A stretch of 53,534 nt of DNA from Clostridia bacterium (GTDB lineage: Bacteria; Bacillota; Clostridia; Christensenellales; Pumilibacteraceae): positions 1 to 53,534 of the forward strand of contig JAAVYI010000035.1 of NCBI GenBank assembly GCA_022791055.1, read 5' to 3'. The notes beneath the pieces are model-generated. The model saw nothing but the letters and a program-made list of their open reading frames with translations. It had not been told where the DNA came from and ran no database searches. Shown one piece after another: positions 35,050 to 44,002 of this stretch. Positions within the stretch are counted from its first letter, which is position 1. Every line of letters begins with the position of its first letter. The translations under genes and the position numbers were made by a program.

Positions 35050-35110
35050 CGTTCTAAAGTTGAGCGCTCGCACATAGCCGCAACAAAATTTCTTTTCTAT
35101 GGGAGACCGC

Positions 35111-35911
35111 ATGAAAATTATCGTAGTAGACGACGAGGCCGCCGCGCTCGAAACTTTTTTACCGATCGTCACCGACGCCGATTTCACTTGCAAACTGTTC
35201 CGCGATGACCCTATGGCTGCGCTCGACACGGTGCGGACGGAAAAAATCGACGCGGCCGTACTCGACATTCGTATGCCGAAAATCGACGGCGTAACGCTGG
35301 CCGAACAAATGCTCGCCGCCGATCCCGCGCTCAACATTATATTACTGTCCGCCTATCCGCAAAACGAAACCGAACTGCGGGCGCAGTTGGGCGACCGTTT
35401 GGCTGGCTTTTTGTACAAGCCGTATGACGCCGCGCAGGTCAATGCAATTCTGTCCGCGCTCACCCCGGCACCCGACGTGCGCATCCGCACGTTTCGCGCG
35501 TTCGACGTATTTATCAACGGCCTGGCCGTGCGTTTCGACAGCTCCAAAGCCAAAGAGCTTTTGGCGCTTTTGACCGACGCGAACGGCTCGTTTGTCGCTA
35601 TGGACGAGGCTATCGACAAATTATGGCCGAATAAAGACGCCGAACACGGCAAACGACTGTACCGCGACGCCGTGTCCCGCCTCAAACTGACGCTCAAACA
35701 AAACGGCCTCGAACGCCTGGTGCGTTTCGAGCGCGCGCAAGCGGCCATCGACGCGCGCCACTGCTCGTGCGACTTATGGACGCTACTCGAACAGGGCGGC
35801 ACGTTCCACGAAAGCTATCTGCCGCAATACGACTGGGCACTCGAAACCGACGCCGCTCTCCACGCCCGATTCGGTGGCAGTCAGGGAATAGCATTCCCCG
35901 CAATGTCCTAA
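35111..35911 (+). CDS. Response regulator with SARP-like DNA-binding output
   Basis: This 266-residue regulator has a receiver domain with the acidic pocket VVDDE, phospho-acceptor Asp in AVLDIRMPKIDG, Ser in LSAYP and Lys in LYKPYD. The C-terminal part begins RTFRAFDVFINGLAVRFDSSKAKELLALLTDANG and continues with a winged-helix of the SARP/OmpR type (AIDKLWPNKDAEHGKRLYRDAVSRLKLTLKQ). GGGAG lies 5 nt before ATG 35111, which is therefore preferred over the ATG at 35099. It is the partner of the upstream kinase; target genes are unknown, though the LRR lipoprotein and collagen gene are nearest. Confidence 0.87.
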   Translation: MKIIVVDDEAAALETFLPIVTDADFTCKLFRDDPMAALDTVRTEKIDAAVLDIRMPKIDGVTLAEQMLAADPALNIILLSAYPQNETELRAQLGDRLAGFLYKPYDAAQVNAILSALTPAPDVRIRTFRAFDVFINGLAVRFDSSKAKELLALLTDANGSFVAMDEAIDKLWPNKDAEHGKRLYRDAVSRLKLTLKQNGLERLVRFERAQAAIDARHCSCDLWTLLEQGGTFHESYLPQYDWALETDAALHARFGGSQGIAFPAMS

Positions 35912-35968
35912 AATCCGGGGACATGAAAAACCCACTACGCTACACAGCGGTTGCAAAAACTTTGTGCC

Positions 35969-36211
35969 TTAACGCTCGCTTTCGTCCGGCTTATAATCGG
36001 CAATGCAAAGTATATCGTTCGCATCGACGTCGAGTATAGCGCACAAGTTTGCGAACGTATCGAGCGCGGGCATCGATCGCCCGGACAAATACTGTCCTAT
36101 TGCGGAACGATGCACGTATAGACGGCGAGCCAATTCGTTTTGTGTCATGCCGCTTGCCAAAATTGCCTCTTCTATTCGGTCGTGTATTTGCAGTATCGTA
36201 ATCATTTTCAT
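35969..36211 (-). CDS. Small XRE-family transcriptional regulator
   Basis: The 80-residue protein is almost entirely a Cro/C1-type HTH: RIEEAILASGMTQNELARRLYVHRSAIGQYLSGRSMPALDTFANLCAILDVDANDIL. It is a probable stand-alone DNA-binding repressor. On the minus strand TATAAT (36225-36220) is followed by 8 nt and ATG 36211, with no Shine-Dalgarno, so the mRNA appears leaderless. The gene converges on the response regulator and is divergent from the small gene at 36375. Confidence 0.82.
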   Translation of the reverse strand: MKMITILQIHDRIEEAILASGMTQNELARRLYVHRSAIGQYLSGRSMPALDTFANLCAILDVDANDILCIADYKPDESER

Positions 36212-36374
36212 CAGATACAATTATATACCATTTATCAAAATAATGCTGGAATTATCGCTATTAGGCATAACAGTTTTTCAGCAGATGATAATGCGCGAGC
36301 ATTGCTCGAAATTCAAGTTTTTTGGTAGTAAGTATGGTACACTGTTAAAAACAACCGGCATTGTGAGGTGTATT

Positions 36375-36611
36375 ATGATAACCGCCACAGAAAAACAACT
36401 TACAATCATTTGCACAAGACAGGCGTTTCAATGGCATTACGCGCTTGTTTTTCTCGATACGCTGAAAGGCATGGGAATGATGAAAGACAGTGAATTTCGC
36501 GCGCGATTCGACAGTCTTTATTCCTATGTAGCAAGGCAACTCACCCCGCCCATCGACAGCGACATCGTCAACAGATACGTAGTCATCGAGCAGCATATCC
36601 CGATTGAGTGA
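36375..36611 (+). CDS. Small conserved-looking hypothetical protein (78 aa)
   Basis: ATG 36375 follows GAGGTG at a good distance, and a -10-like TACACT lies about 30 bp upstream. The protein (MITATEKQLTIICTRQAFQWHY...) is mostly helical, with no signal peptide or membrane segment, and ends in VIEQHIPIE. No family is recognised. A good terminator follows, so it is a real single-gene unit. It is divergent from the XRE regulator gene, which may control it. Confidence 0.65.
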   Translation: MITATEKQLTIICTRQAFQWHYALVFLDTLKGMGMMKDSEFRARFDSLYSYVARQLTPPIDSDIVNRYVVIEQHIPIE

Positions 36612-36628
36612 GTTGCCGTATACAAGCA

Positions 36629-36653
36629 AAAAATGCCCGGTGTGGGCATTTTT
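36629..36653 (+). terminator. Terminator of the 78-aa gene
   Basis: AAAAATGCCC (36629-36638), loop GGTGT, GGGCATTTTT (36644-36653). The A-run also makes it usable from the minus strand. Confidence 0.85.
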
Positions 36654-36684
36654 GTTTGCGGTATTTGGTTTTTTATAACGCAGC

Positions 36685-37317
36685 TTATTTTTCGCTGCCG
36701 GCTTCCGGCAAATAGTCGAGCGGGTTGACCAACGCGCCGTTCTTCTTCATTTCCAAATGCAGATGCACACCGTCGAGCTGCTCGAGCATCATCGTTTCGG
36801 CCAATTTACCGATCGAGTCGCCGGTTTTGACGGCCGCGCCTTCTGCGGCCAAGCCTTCGCGGTCAAGTCCCTTGTAAATGCTGACCAGTCCGTCGGCATG
36901 TTCGATCGTCACGACCCAACCCTCGAGATTGGTCTCGACGACGCTCTTGACCTTGCCGTCGCTGACAGCCTTGACGGTTGCGCCGGCCGCGCCGTTGAAG
37001 TCAACGCCGTTGTGCGAGCGCCACTGGTTGAGCGTAGCCGAATAGACCAACGAATCGAGCGCGGCTTCCTTGCCGAGCGTGCAGTCGTCCATGGGCAGCG
37101 TGAACGTGGGCGCCGACGGCTCGTTGACACCGGGATTGTTGTCCACCGGCGGCTGCGGCGTGGTGCCGGCTTGCGTCGGGCGGGTAAATACCAGCGTCAG
37201 CGTGATGACGGCGGCGACGACCAGCAGCGACGACCCGAACAGGATCGCGTACAGGTTCTTTTTGAAAAAGCCTTTCTTCTTTTTGTCTTTGGTAGTGCCT
37301 GAAGAATAAGTTTTCAT
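36685..37317 (-). CDS. spoIIQ: Membrane-anchored M23 peptidase, SpoIIQ-like
   Basis: This 210-residue protein has a Lys-rich N-terminus, one transmembrane helix (about 22-43), a Pro-rich linker and an M23/LytM domain (about 90-200) with the metal-binding motifs HNGVDF (HxxxD) and HLHLEM (HxH) intact, as in clostridial SpoIIQ (B. subtilis SpoIIQ has lost the site). SpoIIQ spans the forespore membrane and binds SpoIIIAH. The assignment rests on size, topology and the presence of spoIIID on the same strand upstream in the ancestral order; another LytM endopeptidase is possible. Confidence 0.7.
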   Translation of the reverse strand: MKTYSSGTTKDKKKKGFFKKNLYAILFGSSLLVVAAVITLTLVFTRPTQAGTTPQPPVDNNPGVNEPSAPTFTLPMDDCTLGKEAALDSLVYSATLNQWRSHNGVDFNGAAGATVKAVSDGKVKSVVETNLEGWVVTIEHADGLVSIYKGLDREGLAAEGAAVKTGDSIGKLAETMMLEQLDGVHLHLEMKKNGALVNPLDYLPEAGSEK

Positions 37318-37514
37318 ATCCGTTTTAACCTCCGATAGTGCGATTATTGCCCCATTGCGGAAGAATATACATACGAATATAAAAAATTTTATTCTTTTTT
37401 CATTCGTTTAGTAAGGGTTGAAAATTCTTTTGGAAAAGAGGGATAAAACGGATCCCCGGTCTTTTGCGTCTAAAGGGAATGAATGTCTTTTAAGAAAAAG
37501 ACTACAAAATAATT

Positions 37515-37944
37515 CTTACCTTTTGGCGTCAAAAGGTAAGCGAAAACCGTAAAAGAGGGGGCACACTTCAGACTGTGTTCCCCCTCTTTTAAGGTCCCTC
37601 GCAACTGCCAAAGACTAGTCTTTGGAATCCTCTTTAAAGGTCAAGAATCGATATTATCCTTTTGTCACCCCGAGCGGTACGCAAGGGTCTAGCGTAGCGA
37701 ATTATTTTAATTATACGCCTGCGGCTGGATTCCTCGACTTCGCTCGGAATGACAAATGGTCGGTTTTATTTAACTCGTCAGATTCGCTTCCCGCAAGGGC
37801 GCGACGCGGCGGCACCGTGTGCCGCAAAAAATGTCCGGGGGACATTTTTTAGCCAAAGCGGCGCAGCAGCTATGCTGCAAGCTGGTCGTCGTTGCGGTAC
37901 GAGTTAAGAGAGGGGAACCCAGTCGAAAGGGCTCCCCTCTTTTG
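37515..37944. repeat. Cluster of palindromic intergenic elements
   Basis: The 739-bp gap 37318-38056 contains no convincing gene but four strong palindromes: CTTACCTTTTG/CAAAAGGTAAG (37515-37540, perfect 11 bp), AAAAGAGGGGG/CCCCCTCTTTT (37551-37590), AAAAAATGTCC/GGACATTTTTT (37826-37850, terminator-like in both directions) and AGAGGGGAACCC/GGGCTCCCCTCT (37909-37941, one mismatch, terminator-like). The 37661-37756 element sits among them. Confidence 0.7.
37661..37756. repeat. 96-bp inverted-repeat element (MITE-like)
   Basis: The ends TTTGTCACCCCGAGCG (37661-37676) and CGCTCGGAATGACAAA (37741-37756) are 16-bp inverted repeats with two mismatches. The right end (GAATGACA after CTTCGCTCG) is of a type that recurs between genes in many bacterial genomes. 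There is no coding content. Confidence 0.6.
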
Positions 37945-38056
37945 CGTCCGCCTAGGCCTTTTGCCGCAAAAGTCCGGAAATTCGGTTTTCGTTCTTTTTC
38001 AAAAGAATAGCAACCCTTTAGAAAACAAATCTGAAAATCAATAAACAATACAAAAA

Positions 38057-38986
38057 TTATTCATAATCCACCTGATACACAAGGCCCTGCGCGAAATCGC
38101 CGAACTTTTCGCCGAAGAGATTGAGGCCGCCCTGGTGGCGCGCGTTCTCCTTGACGCCGATCCGAAAAGTGAAATACTCGTTTTCGATGAGTTTAAGTTT
38201 GTCGATCGTCTGATAGCCGACGACTGTTTCGTCGAGGTAGGTGCATTCGGGCGTTATACGCAGCGTTTTGATGATGCCGTACTGCGTCGAATAGTCCGAC
38301 CACCAAGCGGGATTGAGCCGCCCGCGACGGCCGCCGAAATCGCCGGGCGAAAGATAGGTCGCCAGTTCTACGCCGTTGACCCAAAACGTGATGTCGCTTT
38401 CCCAGTCGTTGCGGTAATTGGGCGCTTCGCTGCAAAGCTCCATACTCAAAACGACGGCTTTGCATTTCCGGTCTTTTAACATATAGTTGGGAATGCGGTA
38501 TTCCAAATAGCCTTTGGTGAACCAAACGATCTGCGCGTCGTATCGTTCGGGGCTGAAAAAAGCGCCCGGCAGATCGTAGGCGACGATCATGCCGCGCTCG
38601 TTCGCCATGCCGCAACCGGCCTCGACGTGCGCGTCGACAAAACTGCCGAGCGGGATCTCTTGCATGAACTGCTCGCGCTTTTTATACGGATAATCGGTAC
38701 TGAAATCGATCGAAATGCGGTCGACCTGGCGGGCGATCAATTTGGCGTTGCCGCGCGAATTTTTCTTGACGGTCACGCTGATCAAACCGGCCTTGCGTAA
38801 AATGTTGATATGAAATGCCACCGTCGAAATGGGTAGCTTCAGCAGTTTCGCAAGCTCTGCGATCGAGTAACATGCACCGCGCAAAATGCACATGATGCGC
38901 CGCCGCACCGCCGCGCTTAAAGCCTGCACGATCGGTTCGAGACGCTCTTCCTCTTCGATCCGCAGATCGTAATCGCGCTTTGCCAT
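38057..38986 (-). CDS. ArsR-like winged-helix regulator with large C-terminal beta domain
   Basis: This 309-residue protein has an N-terminal winged helix (about 15-95: LSAAVRRRIMCILRGACYSIAELAKLLKLPISTVAFHINILRKAGLISV) and a 200-residue C-terminal domain with many aromatic and beta-strand segments (WFTKGYLEYRIPNYML, ITFWVNGVELATYLSPGDFGGRRG, WWSDYSTQYG). The C-terminal part looks like a ligand-binding jelly roll and is typical of a Firmicutes regulator family of unknown effector. GGGGGG precedes ATG 38986. It follows mnmA by 11 bp on the same strand, probably in one transcript. Confidence 0.8.
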   Translation of the reverse strand: MAKRDYDLRIEEEERLEPIVQALSAAVRRRIMCILRGACYSIAELAKLLKLPISTVAFHINILRKAGLISVTVKKNSRGNAKLIARQVDRISIDFSTDYPYKKREQFMQEIPLGSFVDAHVEAGCGMANERGMIVAYDLPGAFFSPERYDAQIVWFTKGYLEYRIPNYMLKDRKCKAVVLSMELCSEAPNYRNDWESDITFWVNGVELATYLSPGDFGGRRGRLNPAWWSDYSTQYGIIKTLRITPECTYLDETVVGYQTIDKLKLIENEYFTFRIGVKENARHQGGLNLFGEKFGDFAQGLVYQVDYE

Positions 38987-38997
38987 GTCGCCCCCCT

Positions 38998-40059
38998 TTA
39001 AAACGTTGTTTCGATGACGCCGCCGCCCAAGCAGCGATCGCCTAAGTAGAACACGGCGTACTGGCCGGGCGTGACCGCGCGCTGCGGCGCGGCAAACGTC
39101 ACGCGCGCGGTATCGCCGTCGAATGTCGCCGTCACAGGCTGATCGGGTTGTCGATAGCGCATTTTGGCCGTACAATCGAACGTTCCCGACACCGGTGCGC
39201 CGATGATGTTCAGCCCCGATACCGAACAGCCGCGGCTCAAAAGTTCCTCGCCCTCGCCGCACGAAACGAGCAAACGATTGCGCGGCAGATCCTTGCCGAT
39301 GACGTACCAACGGTTTTCCGGCATACCCGGCACGCCGCCGATCCCTAAGCCCCGCCGCTGCCCGAGCGTGTAGTACATCAGCCCGTCGTGGCGGCCGACC
39401 GTGCGGCCGTCGGTGTCGACAATGTCGCCGGGGCGCGCCGGCAAATATTGCATGAGAAAGTTTTTGAAGTTGCGCTCGCCGATAAAGCAGATGCCGGTCG
39501 AATCCTTTTTGCGTTCGGTGACAAGCCCTGCCTCATGCGCCAGTTTGCGCACGTCGGGTTTCGTCAGGGCGCCGATCGGAAACAGCACGTTTTTAAGCTG
39601 CGCCGTGCGCACCTGGTTGAGAAAATAGGTTTGATCCTTGTTGGCGTCGGCCGCTTTCAACAGCGTGGGGCCGTCGTCGGATATGCGGCAGTAATGTCCG
39701 GTCGCAATGTAGTCGGCGCCCAGTTCGTCGGCTTTTATGCGGAACGCGTCGAACTTGATTTCGCGGTTGCAAAGCACGTCCGGGTTAGGCGTGCGCCCGG
39801 CCTTGTATTCGGCCAAAAAGTAGGTAAACACGCGGTCGTAGTACTCTTTGGCCAGATTGACCGCATACAGCCGAATGCCCAGTTTGCCGCACACGCCGAG
39901 CGCGTCCTGGTAGTCCTCGGCCGCCGTACAGCAGCCGTCCTCGGTCTCCTCCCAGTTGTTCATGAACAGGCCGACGACCTCGTAGCCCGCTTGTTGTAAC
40001 AGCAACGCCGCGACCGACGAATCGACGCCGCCGCTCATGCCGACGACGACGCGTTTCAT
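38998..40059 (-). CDS. mnmA: tRNA-specific 2-thiouridylase MnmA
   Basis: The 353-residue enzyme adds sulfur to U34 of tRNA-Lys, -Glu and -Gln. The PP-loop is [11 protein letters not shown]; the two catalytic Cys lie in [12 protein letters not shown] and [15 protein letters not shown] near residue 40 and TGHYCRI are family motifs. Length is normal. The start overlaps the tsaD stop by 4 nt, so the two tRNA-modification genes form an operon. Confidence 0.95.
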   Translation of the reverse strand: MKRVVVGMSGGVDSSVAALLLQQAGYEVVGLFMNNWEETEDGCCTAAEDYQDALGVCGKLGIRLYAVNLAKEYYDRVFTYFLAEYKAGRTPNPDVLCNREIKFDAFRIKADELGADYIATGHYCRISDDGPTLLKAADANKDQTYFLNQVRTAQLKNVLFPIGALTKPDVRKLAHEAGLVTERKKDSTGICFIGERNFKNFLMQYLPARPGDIVDTDGRTVGRHDGLMYYTLGQRRGLGIGGVPGMPENRWYVIGKDLPRNRLLVSCGEGEELLSRGCSVSGLNIIGAPVSGTFDCTAKMRYRQPDQPVTATFDGDTARVTFAAPQRAVTPGQYAVFYLGDRCLGGGVIETTF

Positions 40060-41105
40060 GACGGCACCCGCAAATTGCTGACCGCATTGAGGTCAAGCCC
40101 GGCAAGGCCGTACCCCTCGCGCGCCGCCAAATAGCCGCGCACCGCCACCATGGCGGCGTTGTCGGTGCAAAGCGCGGGAGACGGAAACAGCACGCGCAAG
40201 CCCGCCGCTTTGCCGCGCTCGGCCATCGTCGCGCGCAAATAGCTGTTGGACGCCACGCCTCCGGCCAATACGACGGTCTCGAACCCGCGCCGCGCCGCCT
40301 CGGCCGTCACGAACGCCGCCAGCGGGTCGACGGCGGCATGGGTAAAGGACGCGCACAGGTCGGGCACGTCGATCTCCTCGCCGCGTTGACGGGCGGTATG
40401 CACATAGTTGACGACGGCGGTCTTTAAGCCCGAATAGCTGATCAAGCCGTCGGTGATGTTCTTTTTATGCTTGACGAGCGGAATGCAGTCGCGGCCGGAT
40501 TTGGCCAGTCGGTCGACCGACGCGCCGCCCGGGTACGGCAGCCCGATCAGGCGCGCCACCTTGTCGAACGCCTCGCCGATCGCGTCGTCGGCAGTCGAGC
40601 CGATCAATTTATATTGATTGTAGCCGGCCACTTCGATGACCGACGTATGCCCGCCGCTCGCTACCAAAGCCATAAACGGCGGCTTTAGGTCGTGTTCGAG
40701 ATAGTTGGCCGCAATATGCGCCTCGATGTGGTTGACGCCGACCAGCGGCAGATCGCGCGCATAGGCATAGGCTTTGGCCGAAGAAACGCCGACGAGCAAC
40801 GCGCCGATCAGTCCCGCGCCGTATGTGACCGCCACGGCGTCCACCTCGTCCTGCTTGACCCCGGCCGTATGCAGCGCGCGGTCGATGATGCCCGGCAGTG
40901 CCAGCGTATGGTTGCGGCTGGCGATCTCCGGCACCACCCCGCCGAATCGCGCGTGTATGTCGATTTGCGAGGCGACGATATCGGATAACAGCGTCCGCCC
41001 GTCATACACGGCGGCCGCCGTCTCGTCGCACGAACTTTCGATGCCCAACACAACGATCCGTTCGCGCCCCTTTAACGCCTCGAATTTTTCGTTTCCCAAG
41101 TACAA
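40056..41105 (-). CDS. tsaD: tRNA N6-adenosine threonylcarbamoyltransferase TsaD
   Basis: The 349-residue protein makes t6A37 in tRNAs that read ANN codons, with TsaB and TsaE. The family signature [18 protein letters not shown] opens the protein. Metal-binding His residues lie in [11 protein letters not shown], and [31 protein letters not shown] and SYSGLKTAV are all present. No ATG fits: TTG 41105 is preceded by GGGAG at 8 nt and is taken as start. TsaB and TsaE are not in this window. Confidence 0.94.
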   Translation of the reverse strand: MYLGNEKFEALKGRERIVVLGIESSCDETAAAVYDGRTLLSDIVASQIDIHARFGGVVPEIASRNHTLALPGIIDRALHTAGVKQDEVDAVAVTYGAGLIGALLVGVSSAKAYAYARDLPLVGVNHIEAHIAANYLEHDLKPPFMALVASGGHTSVIEVAGYNQYKLIGSTADDAIGEAFDKVARLIGLPYPGGASVDRLAKSGRDCIPLVKHKKNITDGLISYSGLKTAVVNYVHTARQRGEEIDVPDLCASFTHAAVDPLAAFVTAEAARRGFETVVLAGGVASNSYLRATMAERGKAAGLRVLFPSPALCTDNAAMVAVRGYLAAREGYGLAGLDLNAVSNLRVPS

Positions 41106-41153
41106 AATAGATTCTCCCGAATAACGTTTGCGTCATTCATAACGGCCGCTCCA

Positions 41154-41276
41154 TGACGGCGCAGAGTCGTGCAGAAAGGCACAACAGCGGTCGGGCGCGC
41201 GTAGGAGTGTAGTCTTTCCTACATGACTAGCGCGCCCGGCCGACGTAGTGCCTTTATGTGCGGCTATGCGCCGTCA
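41154..41276. repeat. 123-bp nested hairpin between tsaD and prfB
   Basis: Four arms nest in order: TGACGGCGCA (41154-41163) with TGCGCCGTCA (41267-41276); AAAGGCAC with GTGCCTTT; CGGGCGCGC with GCGCGCCCG; GTAGGA with TCCTAC at the tip. The last outer base pairs overlap the prfB stop codon. No U-run follows. It is either a structured RNA tail, a REP/MITE-type element, or both. Confidence 0.7.
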
Positions 41277-42377
41277 GGAGACGCTTTTTTTGAGATAGTC
41301 GAATATAAACTCCTCAATCGCCCCATCCATGACCGCTTGAATGTCGGTCTTTTCGTAGTTGGTGCGGTGGTCTTTGACCATGGTGTAGGGCTGGAACACG
41401 TAGGAACGGATTTGACTGCCCCACTCGATTTTTTTGAGCGTGCCTTGAATGGCTTGCGCCTTTTCCATGTTTTCGCGCTCGCGCACCTCGACCAATTTAC
41501 TGACCAGCATCTTCATCGCCGTTTCGCGGTTTTGGATCTGGCTGCGCTCGTTCTGGCACTGTACGACAATGCCGGTGGGAATGTGCGTGATGCGAATGGC
41601 GCTGTCGGTCTTGTTGACGTGCTGACCGCCCGCCCCGCCCGAACGGTAGCGGTCGACGCGAATGTCGTCGGGATTGATGACGACGCTGGTATCGTTTTCG
41701 ACCTCGGGCATGACGTCAAGCGACGCAAACGACGTATGCCGCCGCGCGTTGGAATCGAACGGCGAAATACGCACCAAACGGTGTACCCCTTTTTCGGCTT
41801 TTAAGTAGCCGTAGGCGTTGACGCCCGACAGCGTGAACGTGACGCTTTTGATACCCGCCTCGTCGCCGGGCAGCATGTCCAGTTCCTCGACGGCAAATCC
41901 GTTGCGCGCGGCGTACATGCGGTACATGCGGTACAGCATACTCACCCAGTCTTGCGCCTCGGTGCCGCCCGCGCCGGCGTGCAACGTCAAAATGGCGTTG
42001 TTGCGGTCGTACTCGCCTTTTAACAGCGTTTCGAGCCGCAAGGCCTCCGCTTCGTCCTCCAGCTTTTTCAAACCGGTCTCCAGTTCCTCGACCATGTCGG
42101 CGGCGTCCTCGCTTTCAACGAGCGCCGTCATCTCCTCGAGGTCGCGCATTTCGGCGGCCATGCGGTCGACGGTCGCAATGCGCTCGTCCAAAAACTTGGC
42201 TTCGCCGTTGATCTTGGCCGCTTTGGCCACGTCCTTGTATAGGTCGGGATCCTGCTGTAACGTCTCCAATTCGGCGCGGCGTACGCGCAATTTATCCGCG
42301 TCGACGGCAACGAACAAATCGTCCAACTTGCCCTTGAGCGTTTTTTCTCGTAATTTGATGTCGTCTAAAACTACCAC
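41274..42377 (-). CDS. prfB: Peptide chain release factor 2
   Basis: The 367-residue factor recognises UGA/UAA stop codons. The peptidyl-hydrolysis loop is SGGAGGQHVNKTDSA and the stop-codon-reading tripeptide is SPF in VRISPFDSNARRHTSF. Unlike most bacterial prfB genes it is one continuous frame: no UGA frameshift site occurs near codon 25, so the usual autoregulation is absent. GTG 42377 is the start, 4 nt after GAGGTG. A promoter lies at 42398-42427. Confidence 0.95.
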   Translation of the reverse strand: MVVLDDIKLREKTLKGKLDDLFVAVDADKLRVRRAELETLQQDPDLYKDVAKAAKINGEAKFLDERIATVDRMAAEMRDLEEMTALVESEDAADMVEELETGLKKLEDEAEALRLETLLKGEYDRNNAILTLHAGAGGTEAQDWVSMLYRMYRMYAARNGFAVEELDMLPGDEAGIKSVTFTLSGVNAYGYLKAEKGVHRLVRISPFDSNARRHTSFASLDVMPEVENDTSVVINPDDIRVDRYRSGGAGGQHVNKTDSAIRITHIPTGIVVQCQNERSQIQNRETAMKMLVSKLVEVRERENMEKAQAIQGTLKKIEWGSQIRSYVFQPYTMVKDHRTNYEKTDIQAVMDGAIEEFIFDYLKKSVS

Positions 42378-42397
42378 GTTTCACCTCATTCGTTTCA

Positions 42398-42427
42398 AGT
42401 ATACCACACCGGCGGCGACAAAGTCAA
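42398..42427 (-). promoter_or_regulatory. Promoter of prfB
   Basis: On the minus strand TTGACT (42427-42422), 18-nt spacer, TATACT (42403-42398), about 20 bp before the GTG start. Confidence 0.7.
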
Positions 42428-42491
42428 CCTTTCCGCACCGCAACAAAACAGGCGGCAAAGCCGATAGAAGCCCGCCGCCCGAATCTGTATT

Positions 42492-43985
42492 CTATTTTGT
42501 TACAACGGGCGGCTCGACTTCCTGCGCCTCGAAAAACTCCAAACACGCGACGAAATTTTGCCAGTCCTCCGCCGCCCGATAGGCCGCTTCCAGTGTCTTC
42601 GGCACCTTGATCGTCAATTCCGGCGTGCAGGTGAGCGCAAGCGAGTTGAGCGCCGGCGGCGCTTTTGCATTGATCGTCAGCGCCTGTAACGAGTCGGGGA
42701 ACGCATATTGTCCGATCCGTGTGACGTCGCCGACGGTAACGTCGCGCACCGCCACCCCGTTAAACGCATAACTTTCGATCTCGGTCACGCGGTCGGGGAC
42801 GACGGCCGTCGCCCCGCCGAAATATTGCAACAAGCGGCAGCGCGTCACGCCCTCGACCGTTTCGGTCGCGATCGCGTAATCGCCGTCGATGACCGCGATG
42901 TCGTGTAGACGGTCGAGCTGATAATATTTTTGCCAACCGGCCGCGCCCTCGTACTGCGCCAAACTGCCGCCCGGCACATAAATGCGAAAGCTGTCGGCGT
43001 CCCCGAACGCAGCGGCGTCGAGCGACGGCGGCGTTTCGGACAGACAAGTGACGGCGCGCAGCGGACAAGCGAAGAACGCGCTTTGCGACACTTCGGCGAT
43101 CGCCTCGCCGAACGTGACGTACTGTAACGCGCAATCGGAAAACGCATAATCGCCGACCGATACTACACTCTTAAGCGTTATATCTTTCAGCGCGCAACCG
43201 GCAAACGACCGATTGCCGATCTGCGTGACATGGCTGAGGTCGATCGACGCTAAGCCCGTCCCCGCAAACGCATTGTCGCCGATCCGCTTGATGTTGTCGT
43301 ATAACGTAACGCGCGTCAGTCGGCGGTCGCTGAATGCCCCGGCGGCGATTTCGGTCACTGCGGCGCCGTCGTATTCGCAAGGAATGACGACGTGCGCGGG
43401 CGCGGCATATCGACTGTCGAGCGCAACGCTCCAACTGCCGTCGTCCAAGCGCGTGAACGCCAGGTACGGCGCGGGCGCGTCGGCTTTCCATGCGGCGAAC
43501 ACTTCGACGTCGCGGTTCAAGCCCACCGTCGAGAAAAACGGTTGTGTCAATCCGCTGTCGGTATACCACCCGTCGAACGCATAGCCCGGCCGCACGGGCG
43601 TTCCCGGGAAGAGCGGCGTCAGGCAGGTAAACGTGTCGGATTCTTTAGCATACGTGCCGCCGTTCGGATTATATGTCACGGTGAACGTGATCGGCGTCCA
43701 TTTGGCGTACAGCACGATGTCGACCGACAGTTTGACCGTGACGAGCGGCTCGCCTTGCAAATTTTCGTCGGAAAACCACCCCTCGAACTTGTAAAAGTCG
43801 TCGGGGTCGGTCAATTTCGGCAGCGTCACCGTCTGCCCGCGCTCGCCGCTGATCGACGCCGTATCGGTCATCGTGCCGGCAAAGCTGATCGTCACCGTCG
43901 GTTTCTCGCCGCAGGCAATCGGTAAAAGCGCGCAGAAAACGGCTAAGCATACCGCCCATATGAATTTTTGCAATCTCTTATACAT
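42492..43985 (-). CDS. Surface lipoprotein with InlB B-repeats and BspA-type LRRs
   Basis: The 497-residue protein has a lipobox ALLPIAC (Cys 25), two InlB-B-like repeats (KFEGWFSDENLQGEP...YAKWTP; AFDGWYTDSGLTQPF...FAAWKA, about 40-165), then LRR_5 repeats (ITEIAAGAFSDRRLTRVTLYD-like, HVTQIGNRSFAGCALKDITLK, SVGDYAFSDCALQYVTFG). This is a typical surface adhesin-like architecture of gut Firmicutes. No Shine-Dalgarno sequence is visible before ATG 43985, and a MITE-like element begins only 17 bp upstream, so its native promoter may have been displaced. Confidence 0.85.
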   Translation of the reverse strand: MYKRLQKFIWAVCLAVFCALLPIACGEKPTVTISFAGTMTDTASISGERGQTVTLPKLTDPDDFYKFEGWFSDENLQGEPLVTVKLSVDIVLYAKWTPITFTVTYNPNGGTYAKESDTFTCLTPLFPGTPVRPGYAFDGWYTDSGLTQPFFSTVGLNRDVEVFAAWKADAPAPYLAFTRLDDGSWSVALDSRYAAPAHVVIPCEYDGAAVTEIAAGAFSDRRLTRVTLYDNIKRIGDNAFAGTGLASIDLSHVTQIGNRSFAGCALKDITLKSVVSVGDYAFSDCALQYVTFGEAIAEVSQSAFFACPLRAVTCLSETPPSLDAAAFGDADSFRIYVPGGSLAQYEGAAGWQKYYQLDRLHDIAVIDGDYAIATETVEGVTRCRLLQYFGGATAVVPDRVTEIESYAFNGVAVRDVTVGDVTRIGQYAFPDSLQALTINAKAPPALNSLALTCTPELTIKVPKTLEAAYRAAEDWQNFVACLEFFEAQEVEPPVVTK

Positions 43986-44002
43986 ATAATTTCTGCGACG
44001 TT

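Noticed and set aside
33402..35057. 551-aa Arg-rich frame overlapping the sensor kinase on the same strand
   Set aside because: It is a shifted-frame shadow in GC-rich coding DNA, with no domains and extreme Arg content.
38057..39310. 417-aa version of the ArsR-like regulator starting inside mnmA
   Set aside because: The extra 108 residues are antisense-like low-complexity Arg-rich sequence overlapping mnmA in another frame; GGGGGG before ATG 38986 and the winged-helix boundary fix the start.
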